Made by a program: the position numbers and the translations under genes. The notes beneath the pieces are model-generated. The model saw only the letters and a list, made by a program, of their open reading frames with translations, was not told where the DNA came from and did not search any database. A stretch of DNA of 64,000 nucleotides from Pedobacter steynii. Lineage in GTDB: Bacteria; Bacteroidota; Bacteroidia; Sphingobacteriales; Sphingobacteriaceae. Shown here in pieces: positions 7,421 through 16,800 of this stretch (position 1 is the first letter of the stretch; every line of letters begins with the position of its first letter). Location: positions 186,001-250,000 of the forward strand of contig NZ_FNGY01000008.1 in assembly GCF_900103665.1 (NCBI RefSeq), given 5' to 3'.

Positions 7421-9305
7421 CAAGGGGCTTAATAATAATTGCCTGCCCATTTTTGGTCAATAATTTTATATTTAGAATAGTAGAAGCATCGACTTCTATT
7501 CTTCTAATGGCAACTTTTGTAGCCGTCTGTAACGAAGCATCGTCGGCATAAACAGTTGCTTCATATTTCTTGTTTTTATTTAGAAATCCGAGTGGCAGGT
7601 TAAAGCTTCGTTCTTTATCCGTTATCGATCCGATATACCAATTGTTGCCATTTCTTCTGGCTATTGTTCCATATTCTCCGATTTTTCCTGCTATCACTTT
7701 GGTGTCATCCCAGACGGTGGGCAGCTCATCGTAAAAGCTAAGGTCCGGTATTTCGGCTATAACGGAGGCCGCAGACCCCGCTCCTCCTTTATTTATTGGC
7801 GAACCAGGAGGGCGGTCATACCAGTATACAAATTGCCATGGGCTATAGATACAAATTGCTTTTGCCATCTGAGTGGCATGCGAACCCATTTTGTCGACCC
7901 TGGGAGCAAAATAGCAATTGGTCATATCAGCTGCGCCAGCCAGCATTCTGGTAAACATGGTCGTTAATATTTGTTTGCTATCCGGACTTTCTTCATCACC
8001 CCGTACCCCTTCCTGCGTCATTAAATTGGGATAAGTTCTGGAATAACCTGTCGGACGGTATTCATCATGAATATCCAGCATCATTTGATGATCGGCTGCT
8101 TTTCTAACCGCCTGATGCAGCCATGAAATATGCGGTTGTGAACCTACATTTACAAAGCCATATTTTATTCCTTTTACGCCCCATGACTGGTACAAAGGAA
8201 GGAGCATGTCAAGTTCTTTCGATAATGCCTTTTGATTCACATAGAGGATGACTCCAATACCTTTTTGCTTTCCATAAGCTATAATTTCCTGCATATCCAA
8301 TGGCCCCGGAGATCTGGATGGGTCTACGTTTACAGCCAATGCGCTGGATGCATCATCATATTCATGACCATACCAACCTGCATCGAGTTCTATATATTGC
8401 AAATGATGTCTGGCTGCAAAATCTATACACGCTTTACTACCCGTTGTGGTCAGCGTTACTTCACGAATTACCTTGCCTGGTTTGATCCAGGATACCTCAT
8501 TGAGCGCAGAGGGATGGTTTAGGTTTAAAATGAAATGGTTATTTTCCAGTAATTTACCCGCTGATGCTGCAACCATAATATACCTCCATGGAGTTGAGAA
8601 ATCGTGATTAAATACTGCTTTGCTTCCCAAAGCTGCAAGGAGCAATAAACTGTCTTTTGGGGAGCGGCTAAATTTCATTTGTGGGTAGTCTGTCAAGGCC
8701 GCTTCGCCCAGGGCGATAAAACGACTTTGATCCATTTCAATCACATAGGGACGTTCAGTCCCATTGGCTGTTTTACTGATGCTGCCCCTCGTATAATTTG
8801 ACTGTGCCAGTCCTGCGATCCAGGAGGTATGATCTTTGGTAAACTTAAAACCGGTAAGTTCAGCCGTAATGGTCAGCTGTTTCTTTGTGTTAATCGTATA
8901 CTTAAATGCGACACCTTCATTGTAAACCCTGGCCGTAATGGAAAAGGAACGGAAAGGTGTTTTCAATTCTTTGAGTTGAATGATGGCTTCTTTATAATGA
9001 TTAAGATATCGATTCTTTTCGCCATAAACAGGTTTCCAGGTTTCATTGACTAGCTTTTGTTTCACAGAAATGAAGTCGAGATTATCCGACAAAGCGTTTT
9101 CATTTTCAAACTCAAGTCCCAGTGCTGAAGCCGCGATGATTAGGTTGTCCTGATACAGGACGGAATAGTTTAAAGCAGGTTCGTTCTTTAAACCGGTGCT
9201 GACCTTGAGTACTATTTTTTTATCTGGACTTAGTATTTTGATCTCTTTTGCCTGTACCCATAAGCTGAGGCAGCTGAAGAATAAGATTGATGTTAATTTA
9301 GTCAT
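7401..9305 (-). CDS. Glycoside hydrolase family 97 (alpha-glucosidase / alpha-galactosidase family)
   Basis: GH97 enzymes are exported exo-alpha-glycosidases with an N-terminal beta-sandwich, a (beta/alpha)8 barrel and a C-terminal beta-domain, all accommodated in these 634 residues. I choose ATG at 9305 because it begins a clean signal peptide (MTKLTSILFFSCLSLWVQA); the frame stays open 23 codons further upstream. Family signatures are TPWRYIMVAA, LDAGWYG and SRTYPNLMTQEG. At the strand-4 position where retaining GH97 enzymes have the nucleophile Asp, this protein has Gly383 (KYGF); candidate base glutamates are Glu415 (HDEYRPTG) and Glu432. That favours the inverting subgroup. It is first of the minus-strand hydrolase series. 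Confidence 0.87.
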   Translation of the reverse strand: MTKLTSILFFSCLSLWVQAKEIKILSPDKKIVLKVSTGLKNEPALNYSVLYQDNLIIAASALGLEFENENALSDNLDFISVKQKLVNETWKPVYGEKNRYLNHYKEAIIQLKELKTPFRSFSITARVYNEGVAFKYTINTKKQLTITAELTGFKFTKDHTSWIAGLAQSNYTRGSISKTANGTERPYVIEMDQSRFIALGEAALTDYPQMKFSRSPKDSLLLLAALGSKAVFNHDFSTPWRYIMVAASAGKLLENNHFILNLNHPSALNEVSWIKPGKVIREVTLTTTGSKACIDFAARHHLQYIELDAGWYGHEYDDASSALAVNVDPSRSPGPLDMQEIIAYGKQKGIGVILYVNQKALSKELDMLLPLYQSWGVKGIKYGFVNVGSQPHISWLHQAVRKAADHQMMLDIHDEYRPTGYSRTYPNLMTQEGVRGDEESPDSKQILTTMFTRMLAGAADMTNCYFAPRVDKMGSHATQMAKAICIYSPWQFVYWYDRPPGSPINKGGAGSAASVIAEIPDLSFYDELPTVWDDTKVIAGKIGEYGTIARRNGNNWYIGSITDKERSFNLPLGFLNKNKKYEATVYADDASLQTATKVAIRRIEVDASTILNIKLLTKNGQAIIIKPLVRRIIQ

Positions 9306-9420
9306 GTGTTTGGTTTGATACGCTATCGTGTTGCATGGAAACAATTTTTGAATCCCTGCGCACAAAATAGACAACCCATAAAATTGGTTTTATTTTTTTA
9401 ACATAAAAATAGAATTAACA

Positions 9421-9525
9421 ATGAAAATGATGGATAATATTACGGTTATAAGAGGGCGCTCTGTGTTCGACCTGGCCGCCCAACAAGGAAATGAGCAGGC
9501 AATCGAAATACTGGAGCAGTATTAA
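9421..9525 (+). CDS. 34-aa small ORF with LysM-like opening
   Basis: An ATG-started frame of 34 codons in the divergent gap between GH97 and the PA2169-family gene. The peptide has ITVIRGRSVFDLAAQQG, which resembles the opening of short LysM-type modules found in phage tail and baseplate proteins (pattern V..GQS.FDLA). It stops after EQAIEILEQY, too short for a complete module. No good ribosome site is visible. It may be a microprotein, a remnant of a longer gene or chance; codon use looks natural. Confidence 0.4.
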   Translation: MKMMDNITVIRGRSVFDLAAQQGNEQAIEILEQY

Positions 9526-9589
9526 TTAAAAAAAACTTAAACCTTTCTTTTGAGCATCGTGTTAATTAAATACATCAACACTTATTACC

Positions 9590-10048
9590 ATGGAAAATAA
9601 CAGAATAAACATCGAAATCCTTAACGACCTCATTGAAATTAATAACGACAGGATAGTTGGTTATCAGAAGGCATCCGAAGAATTGCAGCCGGAAGACAAT
9701 GATCTTAAGCCCTTGTTTGCAGAAATGATCGTACTCAGTCAGAACAATAAATCGGCCTTAACTAAAGAAGTTCAGGTTTTGGGTGCGGAACCCGAAGCAG
9801 GAACCACCAATTCCGGTAAAATTTACCGTGCCTGGATGGATATTAAAGCTGTTTTTGCCGGTCATGATCGTGAAACAGTATTGGCAAATTGTGAATTTGG
9901 AGAGGACGCCGCTAAACGTGCTTACAAAATGGCGCTTGAAACCGAGGGCTTATCCAGTCATCTGGTATCACTGATCTCCAGTCAGCAAGCAGCTCAAAAA
10001 GCAGCCCATGATCAAATTAAAGCAATTAGAGATCAGGTAGTCAGATAA
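9590..10048 (+). CDS. PA2169 family four-helix-bundle protein
   Basis: A 152-residue all-helical protein with the family opening INIEILNDLIEINNDRI and a second half rich in EF.ED.A..AY. The family (DUF2383 type) has a ferritin-like fold and is often found with stress genes, but no reaction is established. No signal peptide is present, so it should be cytoplasmic. It converges on the 97-aa gene with a shared hairpin terminator between them, and lies near the DUF892 ferritin-like gene, which supports a stress-related setting. Confidence 0.85.
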   Translation: MENNRINIEILNDLIEINNDRIVGYQKASEELQPEDNDLKPLFAEMIVLSQNNKSALTKEVQVLGAEPEAGTTNSGKIYRAWMDIKAVFAGHDRETVLANCEFGEDAAKRAYKMALETEGLSSHLVSLISSQQAAQKAAHDQIKAIRDQVVR

Positions 10049-10064
10049 TGAATTTTATCCATAC

Positions 10065-10099
10065 AAAAATCCGGATCACAAGTTGTGATCCGGATTTTT
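10065..10099. terminator. Bidirectional terminator between convergent genes
   Basis: Two perfect 17-bp arms around one central base (AAAAATCCGGATCACAA and its complement) end in a T run on both strands. It serves the PA2169 gene on the plus strand and the 97-aa gene on the minus strand. Confidence 0.9.
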
Positions 10100-10102
10100 T
10101 AT

Positions 10103-10396
10103 TTAAGCTTCTGATTCGTCATTACTGCCGCTGGCGCGTTCAGTGATTTCCCAGGCCTTATAACTGTCAATTTGCTCCCCTATCTGATCTATCAGTTCCC
10201 TTGCAATTGCACCCTCAGCACACCAGATTGTATTGGTGTCTTTTTGTTCAGTCCATACCGTTCCGACGGAAGTATGATCATCAAAAACCTCATACTTTGG
10301 TTCCTCCCGATCGGGAACAACCAGGAATTTCTCTTTATTTCCCTCAATGGTAATCCATATTTCAAATGGTTCCCATGGTTCTGCTATTTTTCCCAT
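10103..10396 (-). CDS. Conserved-looking 97-aa protein of unknown function
   Basis: I do not recognise a named family. The 97-residue product has no signal peptide or membrane segment. It begins MGKIAEPWEPFEIWITIEGN and is acidic, with predicted strands (FEIWITIE, KFLVVPD, KYEVFDD) followed by one helix (AIARELIDQIGEQI), which fits a small alpha/beta fold. The frame is closed by a strong shared terminator on its 3' side and the region upstream is free, so it is likely a real single gene. Its neighbours are a PA2169-type and a DUF892-type protein. Confidence 0.7.
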   Translation of the reverse strand: MGKIAEPWEPFEIWITIEGNKEKFLVVPDREEPKYEVFDDHTSVGTVWTEQKDTNTIWCAEGAIARELIDQIGEQIDSYKAWEITERASGSNDESEA

Positions 10397-10500
10397 AACA
10401 TCAGATTAATGGTTGTTTTATACCCTCAATTTAAGCGGGAATCTTATCCCATTTCCCGCGTTCCCAAAACTAAGGTTGAGATCAAATAGGTGTACGTGGG

Positions 10501-10528
10501 AAAAAAAGCCCGGACAAATCATCCGGGC
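10501..10528 (-). terminator. Terminator of the DUF892 gene
   Basis: GCCCGGA (10508-10514) pairs with TCCGGGC (10522-10528) around a 7-nt loop. On the minus strand the hairpin is followed by seven Ts, a classic intrinsic terminator 17 bp past the DUF892 stop. Confidence 0.88.
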
Positions 10529-10544
10529 CCCTGGTTACTAGAAA

Positions 10545-11105
10545 TTATTCTGTTGCTGCTGCTTCATTAATGGAAGCTACCGCAACTTCTGTCAGAGCGA
10601 CATCGGTCGCTTTCTCATTATCCAGCGTTTGCTGAAGCAAGTCCATTACCTCTGTATGTCCCATACATTCGGCAAATGTCCGTAGTGTTCCATAAGTGCC
10701 AATTTCGTAATGTTCTACTTTTTGGGCAGCAAGAATCAACCCGGCATCTCTCACCATGGTTCCGTCTTCGGTATCTTCGATCACACCGTTGGCCTCTTCC
10801 AATAAGCCAACCATTGCATCACATTTCTTTGCGGCAGGCTTTTCGTCCAGTAAAGCAAAGACTTTTTCCAGTGTTTCAATATGAGTCTGAGTTTCTCCGG
10901 TATGTTTTTCAAATGCAGCCGCGAGCTCAGGACTGGTGGAGGCTTTCTGCATTTTAGGGAGTGCTTTTACAAGGTGTTTTTCTGCCCAATAAATGTCTTT
11001 CAATTCGTCAACAAAAAATTCATGAAAATCAGAATCTTTCATTTTTCCAGTCATTCCTGAAGCGTTTGATTTCTTCCTGTTTTGTGTTTTTGCTGTGGTT
11101 TCCAT
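10545..11105 (-). CDS. DUF892 (YciE/YciF) ferritin-like stress protein
   Basis: A 186-residue soluble protein. A basic, probably disordered N-terminus (to about residue 25) precedes the ferritin-like four-helix bundle. The typical phrases are FFVDELKDIYWAEKHLVKALPKM, split by helices, then TETLEKVF-type heptads and AAQKVEHYEIGTYGTL, which hold the Glu and His residues of a di-iron site. E. coli relatives YciE and YciF are stress induced; the physiological substrate is not settled. The AT-rich upstream region carries a 12-bp inverted repeat. Confidence 0.88.
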   Translation of the reverse strand: METTAKTQNRKKSNASGMTGKMKDSDFHEFFVDELKDIYWAEKHLVKALPKMQKASTSPELAAAFEKHTGETQTHIETLEKVFALLDEKPAAKKCDAMVGLLEEANGVIEDTEDGTMVRDAGLILAAQKVEHYEIGTYGTLRTFAECMGHTEVMDLLQQTLDNEKATDVALTEVAVASINEAAATE

Positions 11106-11226
11106 AGTTCTGTTTTTTATAGAGAATTGTGAGCAATAAGAACCCTTTAAAAACAGGTTTGTTTAAAAAATAAAATCTTTTATTTTTTCAAACCAATTCT
11201 GTATATACTTGTTCTGCAGTATTTTG

Positions 11227-11263
11227 TTAAACAAAAAAATATGATTATGTGTTTTTTGTTTAA
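11227..11263. repeat. 12-bp perfect inverted repeat in divergent gap
   Basis: TTAAACAAAAAA (11227-11238) and TTTTTTGTTTAA (11252-11263) are exact complements around 13 nt. They lie between the divergent DUF892 and cinA genes. The low complexity makes chance more likely than for a mixed sequence; a regulatory hairpin or operator is possible. Confidence 0.45.
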
Positions 11264-11376
11264 GTCGTCTCCACAAAATGATTTTTAAAAACCATTTCGC
11301 TTCTTGCCTGTTTTTCCTACACTTATAGGCGGTAATTTTTAAAGAAAACAGCATCTTTTAATTACGATGTAATCCT

Positions 11377-11877
11377 ATGAAAGCACTCTTAACCATACTT
11401 GGAAAGCTACTCGTTGAAAAGAAACTGACCATTGCTTTCGCAGAAAGTGCCACTGGTGGCCGTCTGGCCTCAGAATTCTCAATGATTGACAATGCTGGAA
11501 AATTTTTTAAAGGAGGCCTGGTTTGCTATGATGCGAAGTTAAAAGAAACATTACTTGAGGTTCCACATCAGATGATTGAAGCTTGTACTCCGGAATCTAT
11601 GGAGGTGACCTCTGCGATTACTGCAGGTTTGTCCCGGTTAATTCCTGCTGACCTGTATGCCGGTATAACCGGACTTCCTGCTCCCGGAGGAAGCGAAACT
11701 GAAGAAAAGCCAGTCGGAACGATGTTCATTCACTGCAAATACCTGGGTAAACCCTTATTTTCAAACAGAGTTGTCTTTAAAGGAAGTCCCGAAGAGGTGA
11801 TCACACAAACCGTAGCGGAATTTGCCAGACTTCTTCATATGGAACTCAGCCGGCTGTTTGAAAAGGAATGCAGATAA
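11377..11877 (+). CDS. pncC: CinA C-terminal domain protein, nicotinamide-nucleotide amidase (PncC-like)
   Basis: A 166-residue stand-alone CinA amidase domain. Members hydrolyse nicotinamide mononucleotide to nicotinate mononucleotide and ammonia in pyridine-nucleotide salvage. The key phrases are AESATGGRLASEF (catalytic serine region near residue 24), FKGGLVCYDAKLKE and ITGLPAPGG, all in the family order. The N-terminal MoCF-like domain of long CinA proteins is absent, as in PncC. The start ATG follows directly on an AT-rich leader. It lies 120 bp upstream of the sigma factor that starts the glycan locus. Confidence 0.88.
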   Translation: MKALLTILGKLLVEKKLTIAFAESATGGRLASEFSMIDNAGKFFKGGLVCYDAKLKETLLEVPHQMIEACTPESMEVTSAITAGLSRLIPADLYAGITGLPAPGGSETEEKPVGTMFIHCKYLGKPLFSNRVVFKGSPEEVITQTVAEFARLLHMELSRLFEKECR

Positions 11878-11882
11878 TATCC

Positions 11883-11907
11883 TTATTTTACTGGATTATC
11901 CGATGGA
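11883..11907. repeat. Direct repeat, right copy (21 bp exact)
   Basis: Identical to 7396-7416 over 21 bp with three more matching bases after one mismatch. It lies six bases past the cinA stop and about 90 bp before the sigma factor start. On the minus strand it still reads like the last codons of GH97 (CGG ATA ATC CAG TAA). Confidence 0.75.
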
Positions 11908-11996
11908 TGATATCCGATTGTTGGGGGAAAGCATATTTCTTGTGCAAATTTTTATATTATTGCATAACCAACCACCATAAACCAAACTTAACGAAG

Positions 11997-12575
11997 ATGA
12001 GCAAAAAGCAACTTTTGGAAGAGAAGATCATTTCTCTTCATAGCTTGTGGTGGGAAGCAATGCGTTTGGGGGATAAAGAAGCTTTTCTGGACATCTATAA
12101 AAGCCTGTATCGAAGTTTGGGTGGTTTTGGTCTGAGGATATATAGTGATCCTGATGTCGTAACCGATTCCTTAAATCAGGTATTTCTGGACATTTGGGAG
12201 AAGCATGAATTTCTGCCAAGAGTAGAAAATGTCGAGGCCTATCTGCGCCGGACTCTAAAAAATAAAATTCTGAAAAACATCGCGCGCCAGCAAAAAATGG
12301 ACAATGCTATTGCCATGATCAGTCAGGACGACGAACTGCTGGATATGCCTTATGAAGAGTTAGTGGTTAAAATTGAATCCGATGAACTCGTTAAAAGACA
12401 GCTGGATATTGCGCTAAAAAAATTAACTCCTCAACAGCGCAAACTCATACAGCTGCGTTTTTATGAGGGCCTGAGTTATGAAAATGTGGCTGAAAATAGT
12501 GGACTTACGGTTCGTACGGCATACAACACCATTTATTCGGCTTTAAAATCTCTTAGAGAGCATCTTCGGTTTTAG
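11997..12575 (+). CDS. ECF-type sigma factor of the SusC/SusD locus
   Basis: A 192-residue sigma factor. I start at ATG 11997 (MSKKQLLEEK) because the open frame further upstream would overlap cinA and translates to non-family sequence. Sigma2 covers residues 20-90 (AMRLGDKEAFLDIYKSLY, then DSLNQVFLDIWEK) and sigma4 residues 135-190 (LTPQQRKLIQLRFYEGLSYENVA). A FecR anti-sigma gene follows after 99 bp and a SusC gene with an STN domain after that, the normal order of trans-envelope signalling. It is expected to drive the susCD operon when glycan binds SusC. Confidence 0.92.
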   Translation: MSKKQLLEEKIISLHSLWWEAMRLGDKEAFLDIYKSLYRSLGGFGLRIYSDPDVVTDSLNQVFLDIWEKHEFLPRVENVEAYLRRTLKNKILKNIARQQKMDNAIAMISQDDELLDMPYEELVVKIESDELVKRQLDIALKKLTPQQRKLIQLRFYEGLSYENVAENSGLTVRTAYNTIYSALKSLREHLRF

Positions 12576-12674
12576 CTACAATTTTTTGATGTTTTCTATT
12601 GGTTTTGAAAAAAAATAAAAAAAAACCGGTAAAAGTTCAAGGTTTTGGGATCAGGTAATAAAGGAGCTTATTTA

Positions 12675-13727
12675 ATGATCGACCAATATACCGAACCCGA
12701 AGACTTTTTAATGGATGATACCTTTAAGCAATACTGTGAAGGCAGCAATCAAAAATGTATCCTGTTCTGGGAAGGATGGCTGGCAAAAAATCCTGAAAAA
12801 CAGAAAACGGCGGCCACAGCAAAAAGATTGCATCAGATTTTAAGCGGCAATTTAAAACCGGTCCTTGAGCAGCTGGAATTCCTTAAAAACGAGATTTCAA
12901 CAGAAACGGTCATCAGAAAAACCAATTTCCAGGCCTATGGAATTGCAGCCTCCTTCTTTATCATTCTGCTGGCAGGGCTGTTTTACTATTATTTTCAAAA
13001 TCCTGCTAAACCGATTGTTTATACAGAAACTTATATCGCTCAGAAAGGAGAAAAAAAGAAAATCATTCTTGCGGATGGAACATTGGTTCACCTGAATTCC
13101 GACAGTAAAATCGAACTTGGAGAGGGTTTCAATAAGAAATCAAGGAATGTAAGGCTTACAGGTGAAGCGTTTTTCGATGTGACCCAGGATGCAAACAGAC
13201 CGTTTAAAGTACTCACCAAATGGTTTAAAATTACCGTATTGGGGACTTCCTTTAATGTGAAAAGTTATGCTGCCGAGAAAAAATCTGAAGCGACATTGGT
13301 CAAAGGGGTAATTCAGCTGGAAGACAACCAGGTGAAAGGTAACTCTCTGATCATCAAACGCGGTCAGAAAATCATTTATACTCCCCCATTTGTGCTACAT
13401 GAAAGCAGTCGTGATCCCCATGCTGCTGCAGTTCCGGCACTGCCAAAACTGGAAGTAATGAACCTCACCACCTTCGATAATACAGTGGTAGAATCCGCAT
13501 GGGTAGACAACGAGATGATTTTTTCCAACAACACATTTTTAGAGATCAAACCCTTGATTGAAAGGTGGTTTGACATCGAAATTGTATTCAATGATAAAGA
13601 TGTTGAAAAATACACCTATACCGCAAGGTTTAAAAATGAAGACTTAACTACGGTATTGCTCAAACTTCAACAGGTAAAACATTTCAATTATAAGAAGAAA
13701 GGAGGCCGGATCATTATTTACAAATAA
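12675..13727 (+). CDS. FecR family anti-sigma factor
   Basis: A 350-residue inner-membrane anti-sigma factor. ATG 12675 is chosen since AGGAG lies 8 bp before it. Residues 1-85 form the cytoplasmic sigma-binding part, a membrane segment follows at about 95-115 (ASFFIILLAGLFYYYF), and the periplasmic FecR domain carries the signature ADGTLVHLNSDS, GEAFFDVTQD and GTSFNVKSY. The last 70 residues are the DUF4974 domain (ILIERWFDIEI-like), which contacts the transporter STN domain. It should hold the upstream sigma factor until SusC signals. Confidence 0.92.
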   Translation: MIDQYTEPEDFLMDDTFKQYCEGSNQKCILFWEGWLAKNPEKQKTAATAKRLHQILSGNLKPVLEQLEFLKNEISTETVIRKTNFQAYGIAASFFIILLAGLFYYYFQNPAKPIVYTETYIAQKGEKKKIILADGTLVHLNSDSKIELGEGFNKKSRNVRLTGEAFFDVTQDANRPFKVLTKWFKITVLGTSFNVKSYAAEKKSEATLVKGVIQLEDNQVKGNSLIIKRGQKIIYTPPFVLHESSRDPHAAAVPALPKLEVMNLTTFDNTVVESAWVDNEMIFSNNTFLEIKPLIERWFDIEIVFNDKDVEKYTYTARFKNEDLTTVLLKLQQVKHFNYKKKGGRIIIYK

Positions 13728-13752
13728 ATTTTTAGGATTGGAAAATAAAAAA

Positions 13753-13776
13753 GGGAAAGTGCGCTAACACTTTCCC
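13753..13776 (+). terminator. Hairpin between FecR and SusC genes
   Basis: GGGAAAGTG and CACTTTCCC form a 9-bp stem with a 6-nt loop, flanked by A and T runs. It would separate sigma/anti-sigma transcription from the susCD operon, leaving the latter to its own sigma-dependent promoter. Confidence 0.6.
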
Positions 13777-13862
13777 GGATAATTTTTTGATTCTCATTTG
13801 AATAAGGGTTTTACACTTCGAAATCTAAGACCCAAATATCAGCTAACCAAAAAACCAAAAGT

Positions 13863-16800
13863 ATGAATAAAATTTACTTCACCCAAGGGTGGCCCGGCAT
13901 AAGGTCGCTCTCAAAACTCATTGTCATAATGAAGATTGCATTTTTCATAGTACTAGTTACATGTTTAAATGTCTCTGCCAAGGTTTTTTCGCAAGAAAAA
14001 CTCTCAATTGATGTTAAAAATATACAACTACAAAGGGCACTTCAAATCATTGAAAGAAAAAGCTCATATCGATTTGTTTACAGCCCAACCGAAGGACCAT
14101 TTGATAAACTGGTGAGCATACAAACCAGTCGCGCGCCAATTGCAGAAGTGCTTAATGCGCTGTTTAGCGGAACCTCTCTGGACTTTTCCCTGGAGAATAA
14201 CCTGATCACGATTGTCAAAAGAGGAAACAGGTTGCCGGATTTTATTGTTACAGGAACGGTAACCGACAGCCTTGGTGTCGCTTTGCCTGGTGTTACGGTA
14301 ACGGTGAAAGGCATCAAAGGCATTGGTACTTCGACGGATGTGAGTGGTAAATTCAGCCTGAAAGTTCCCGAGAATTCCATCCTGTCTTTTTCTCTGTTAG
14401 GTTTCGGGCAACTGGAAATGCAGGCCGTTCCCGGATCTCCAATGAAGGTGGTGCTTAGAACTGCCAACAATAACCTGGACGAAGTAGTGATTCAGGCCTA
14501 CGGCACGACGACCAAGCGTAAAACCACTTCGGCGATCAGCACACTCGATATGAAAAATGTGGCATCTTTGCCGGTGCAATCGATTAACGATGCTGTTGCA
14601 GGAAGGTTGCCAGGGGTAATCGTAACCGCCAGTAGCGGAGCTCCCGGTTCTAAAAGCAGCATCTCCATACGTGGTGGTGGTACCCCTTTATTTGTGATTG
14701 ACGATGTGATCCGCTCTGCAAATGATTTTGCCAATATCAATCCAAATGACATTCAGGAATACTCCATCCTAAAAGATGCAGCGGCAACGGCACTTTATGG
14801 TGTTTCTGCGGCCAATGGCGTCGTAATCGTAACGACCAAACGTGGTAAAGAAGGTCAGACGAGCATCAACTATTCCTACAATCAGGTATTTTCAAGGCCA
14901 GCGATTTTCCCTGAGAAAATCAGTGCTTATGAACAGGCGGTAGCGCTCAACAGACTCTATGCGGATGAGGGTAAAAGTCCCTTCAGATCGCCGGCAGATT
15001 TGGAAAAAGTGCGTACAGGATCAGATCCTTTGAATTTCCCGAATACCGATTGGCAGAAATTAACGATGAAAAATTTCGCACCCGAAATGCGCCATGATTT
15101 ATCACTCACCTCGGGCACAAAACAGCTCACCTATTATGCCTCTCTTTCGCATTTTGATCAGGGCACGATCTTAAAAACCGATAACAACTATAATAAACGA
15201 ACCACTTTCCGTTTAAATGCGACCAGTGAGCTGGATCAACTGCACCTCAAGGTGACCGCTGGTATTGATGGTTTTATAGAAAAGAATTCTGTTCCTATTG
15301 CGGGTTACAGTGGTGTGTATAGTCATATTCAGAACCGGGCCGCTTCTCAACTGGCTGTAAATGAATTTGGTCTTCCCTCGCCTCAACCGGACAATCCGGT
15401 AAGAGAGTTGGACCCACTTTCAGGATACAACAGGGTCACCGCCAAAGTTTTCAACTCCAACCTGGGCCTGGAATACAGCGCCCCGTTTTTGGAAGGTTTA
15501 AAGATCAAAGCAAACGGTGCCTATACCACCTATAATAATTTCAGAAAAATCTGGAACTACCTGGCCCCGGCTTATGGAATCGGAAGTAAAACACCGATAA
15601 ACTCGGCGCCCCCATCTTTAACAAATGAACAGGGACAAGGTGCAACACTAACTTTACAGGGTTATCTAACCTATAATAAGACATTTGGCGACCATTCGAT
15701 TGATTTTACCAGTGTTTTTGAACGCCAGATCGACGACTACTCGATCGTTTCGGGAACGCGGAAAAACTATCAGATCATCTATGATCAGATTATAGCCGGT
15801 CCAACCGTGGATGCCAGTACAGGTGGCGGCGAGGGAGAGAAAAGACGTGCGGCAGTTCTGGCCCGTTTAAAATACAGTTACAAATCAAAATACACGGTAG
15901 AAGGTTCCATCAGAAGAGATGGTGATTACCTTTTCCCTCCGGGAAATCAATGGGGAACTTTTTATGCGGCCTCGGCAAACTACCTCATTTCTGAAGAAAG
16001 TTTTATGCAATCTTTAAAGGAAAGACATATCATTGACTTCCTTAAGCTGAGGGGGTCTTATGGACAGTTGGGGGACAAAAAAGACATTGCCAATAACAAT
16101 GATGAAATTGCGCCTTTTCAATATGTGCCCGCTTACGGATTAAATGCCAATGCCTGGGTAATTAACGGAAATCTTGTTCAGGGAAGTTCAGAACCAGGTA
16201 CTTTACCAAGAAACCAATACTCCTGGCAAACCATTGGCAGCCGGAACTTAGGTCTGGAGTTGGGTACGCTGAACGACAGGTTAACCGCAGGCTTTGATTA
16301 TTTCTATACCCGAAGAAAAGGTTTTGTGGCCAGTGATCCCCGCTTTTCTTCTACTTTAGGGATCGGATTGCCATTGGTAAACGTTGCCGGAGCAGCCTAC
16401 CGCACAGAAGGTTATGACTTTAGTGTAAGCTGGGCAAGCACCTTAAGGCGTTTAACCTACAAAATCGGCTTTAATTTTACACGCTCGAACACCCTTTGGG
16501 AAAGACATCCTCTTGATAGCGATGCAGCTATAAAAAACCCTTATACCAGAAGGACAAATACCGCTGGCGACTTCTTTGATAACGGTTTGCACAGCCTGGG
16601 TTATTATACCGATAACAGTCAGCTGTTGACTGGTGCCCGTTTTGATGCGTCCAATGTAGCAGCGGGAGATCTGCGGTATTTTGATGCCAATGGCGATGGC
16701 CGGATTACTGCCGATGATTACCGGCAGATTGGCGATAGCTCATTCCCACGCACCAATTACGGCGTTACATTTGATTTGGGCTATAAAGGATTTTCGTTTA

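Noticed and set aside
11163..11354. 63-codon minus-strand frame in the AT-rich gap before cinA
   Set aside because: Composition is driven by A/T runs and the 12-bp inverted repeat; the product is Lys/Phe/Ile rich without a fold pattern or ribosome site.
11868..11996. Upstream extension of the second sigma factor
   Set aside because: It would overlap cinA, covers the 21-bp repeat and adds 43 residues unlike any sigma factor; ATG 11997 gives the standard N-terminus.
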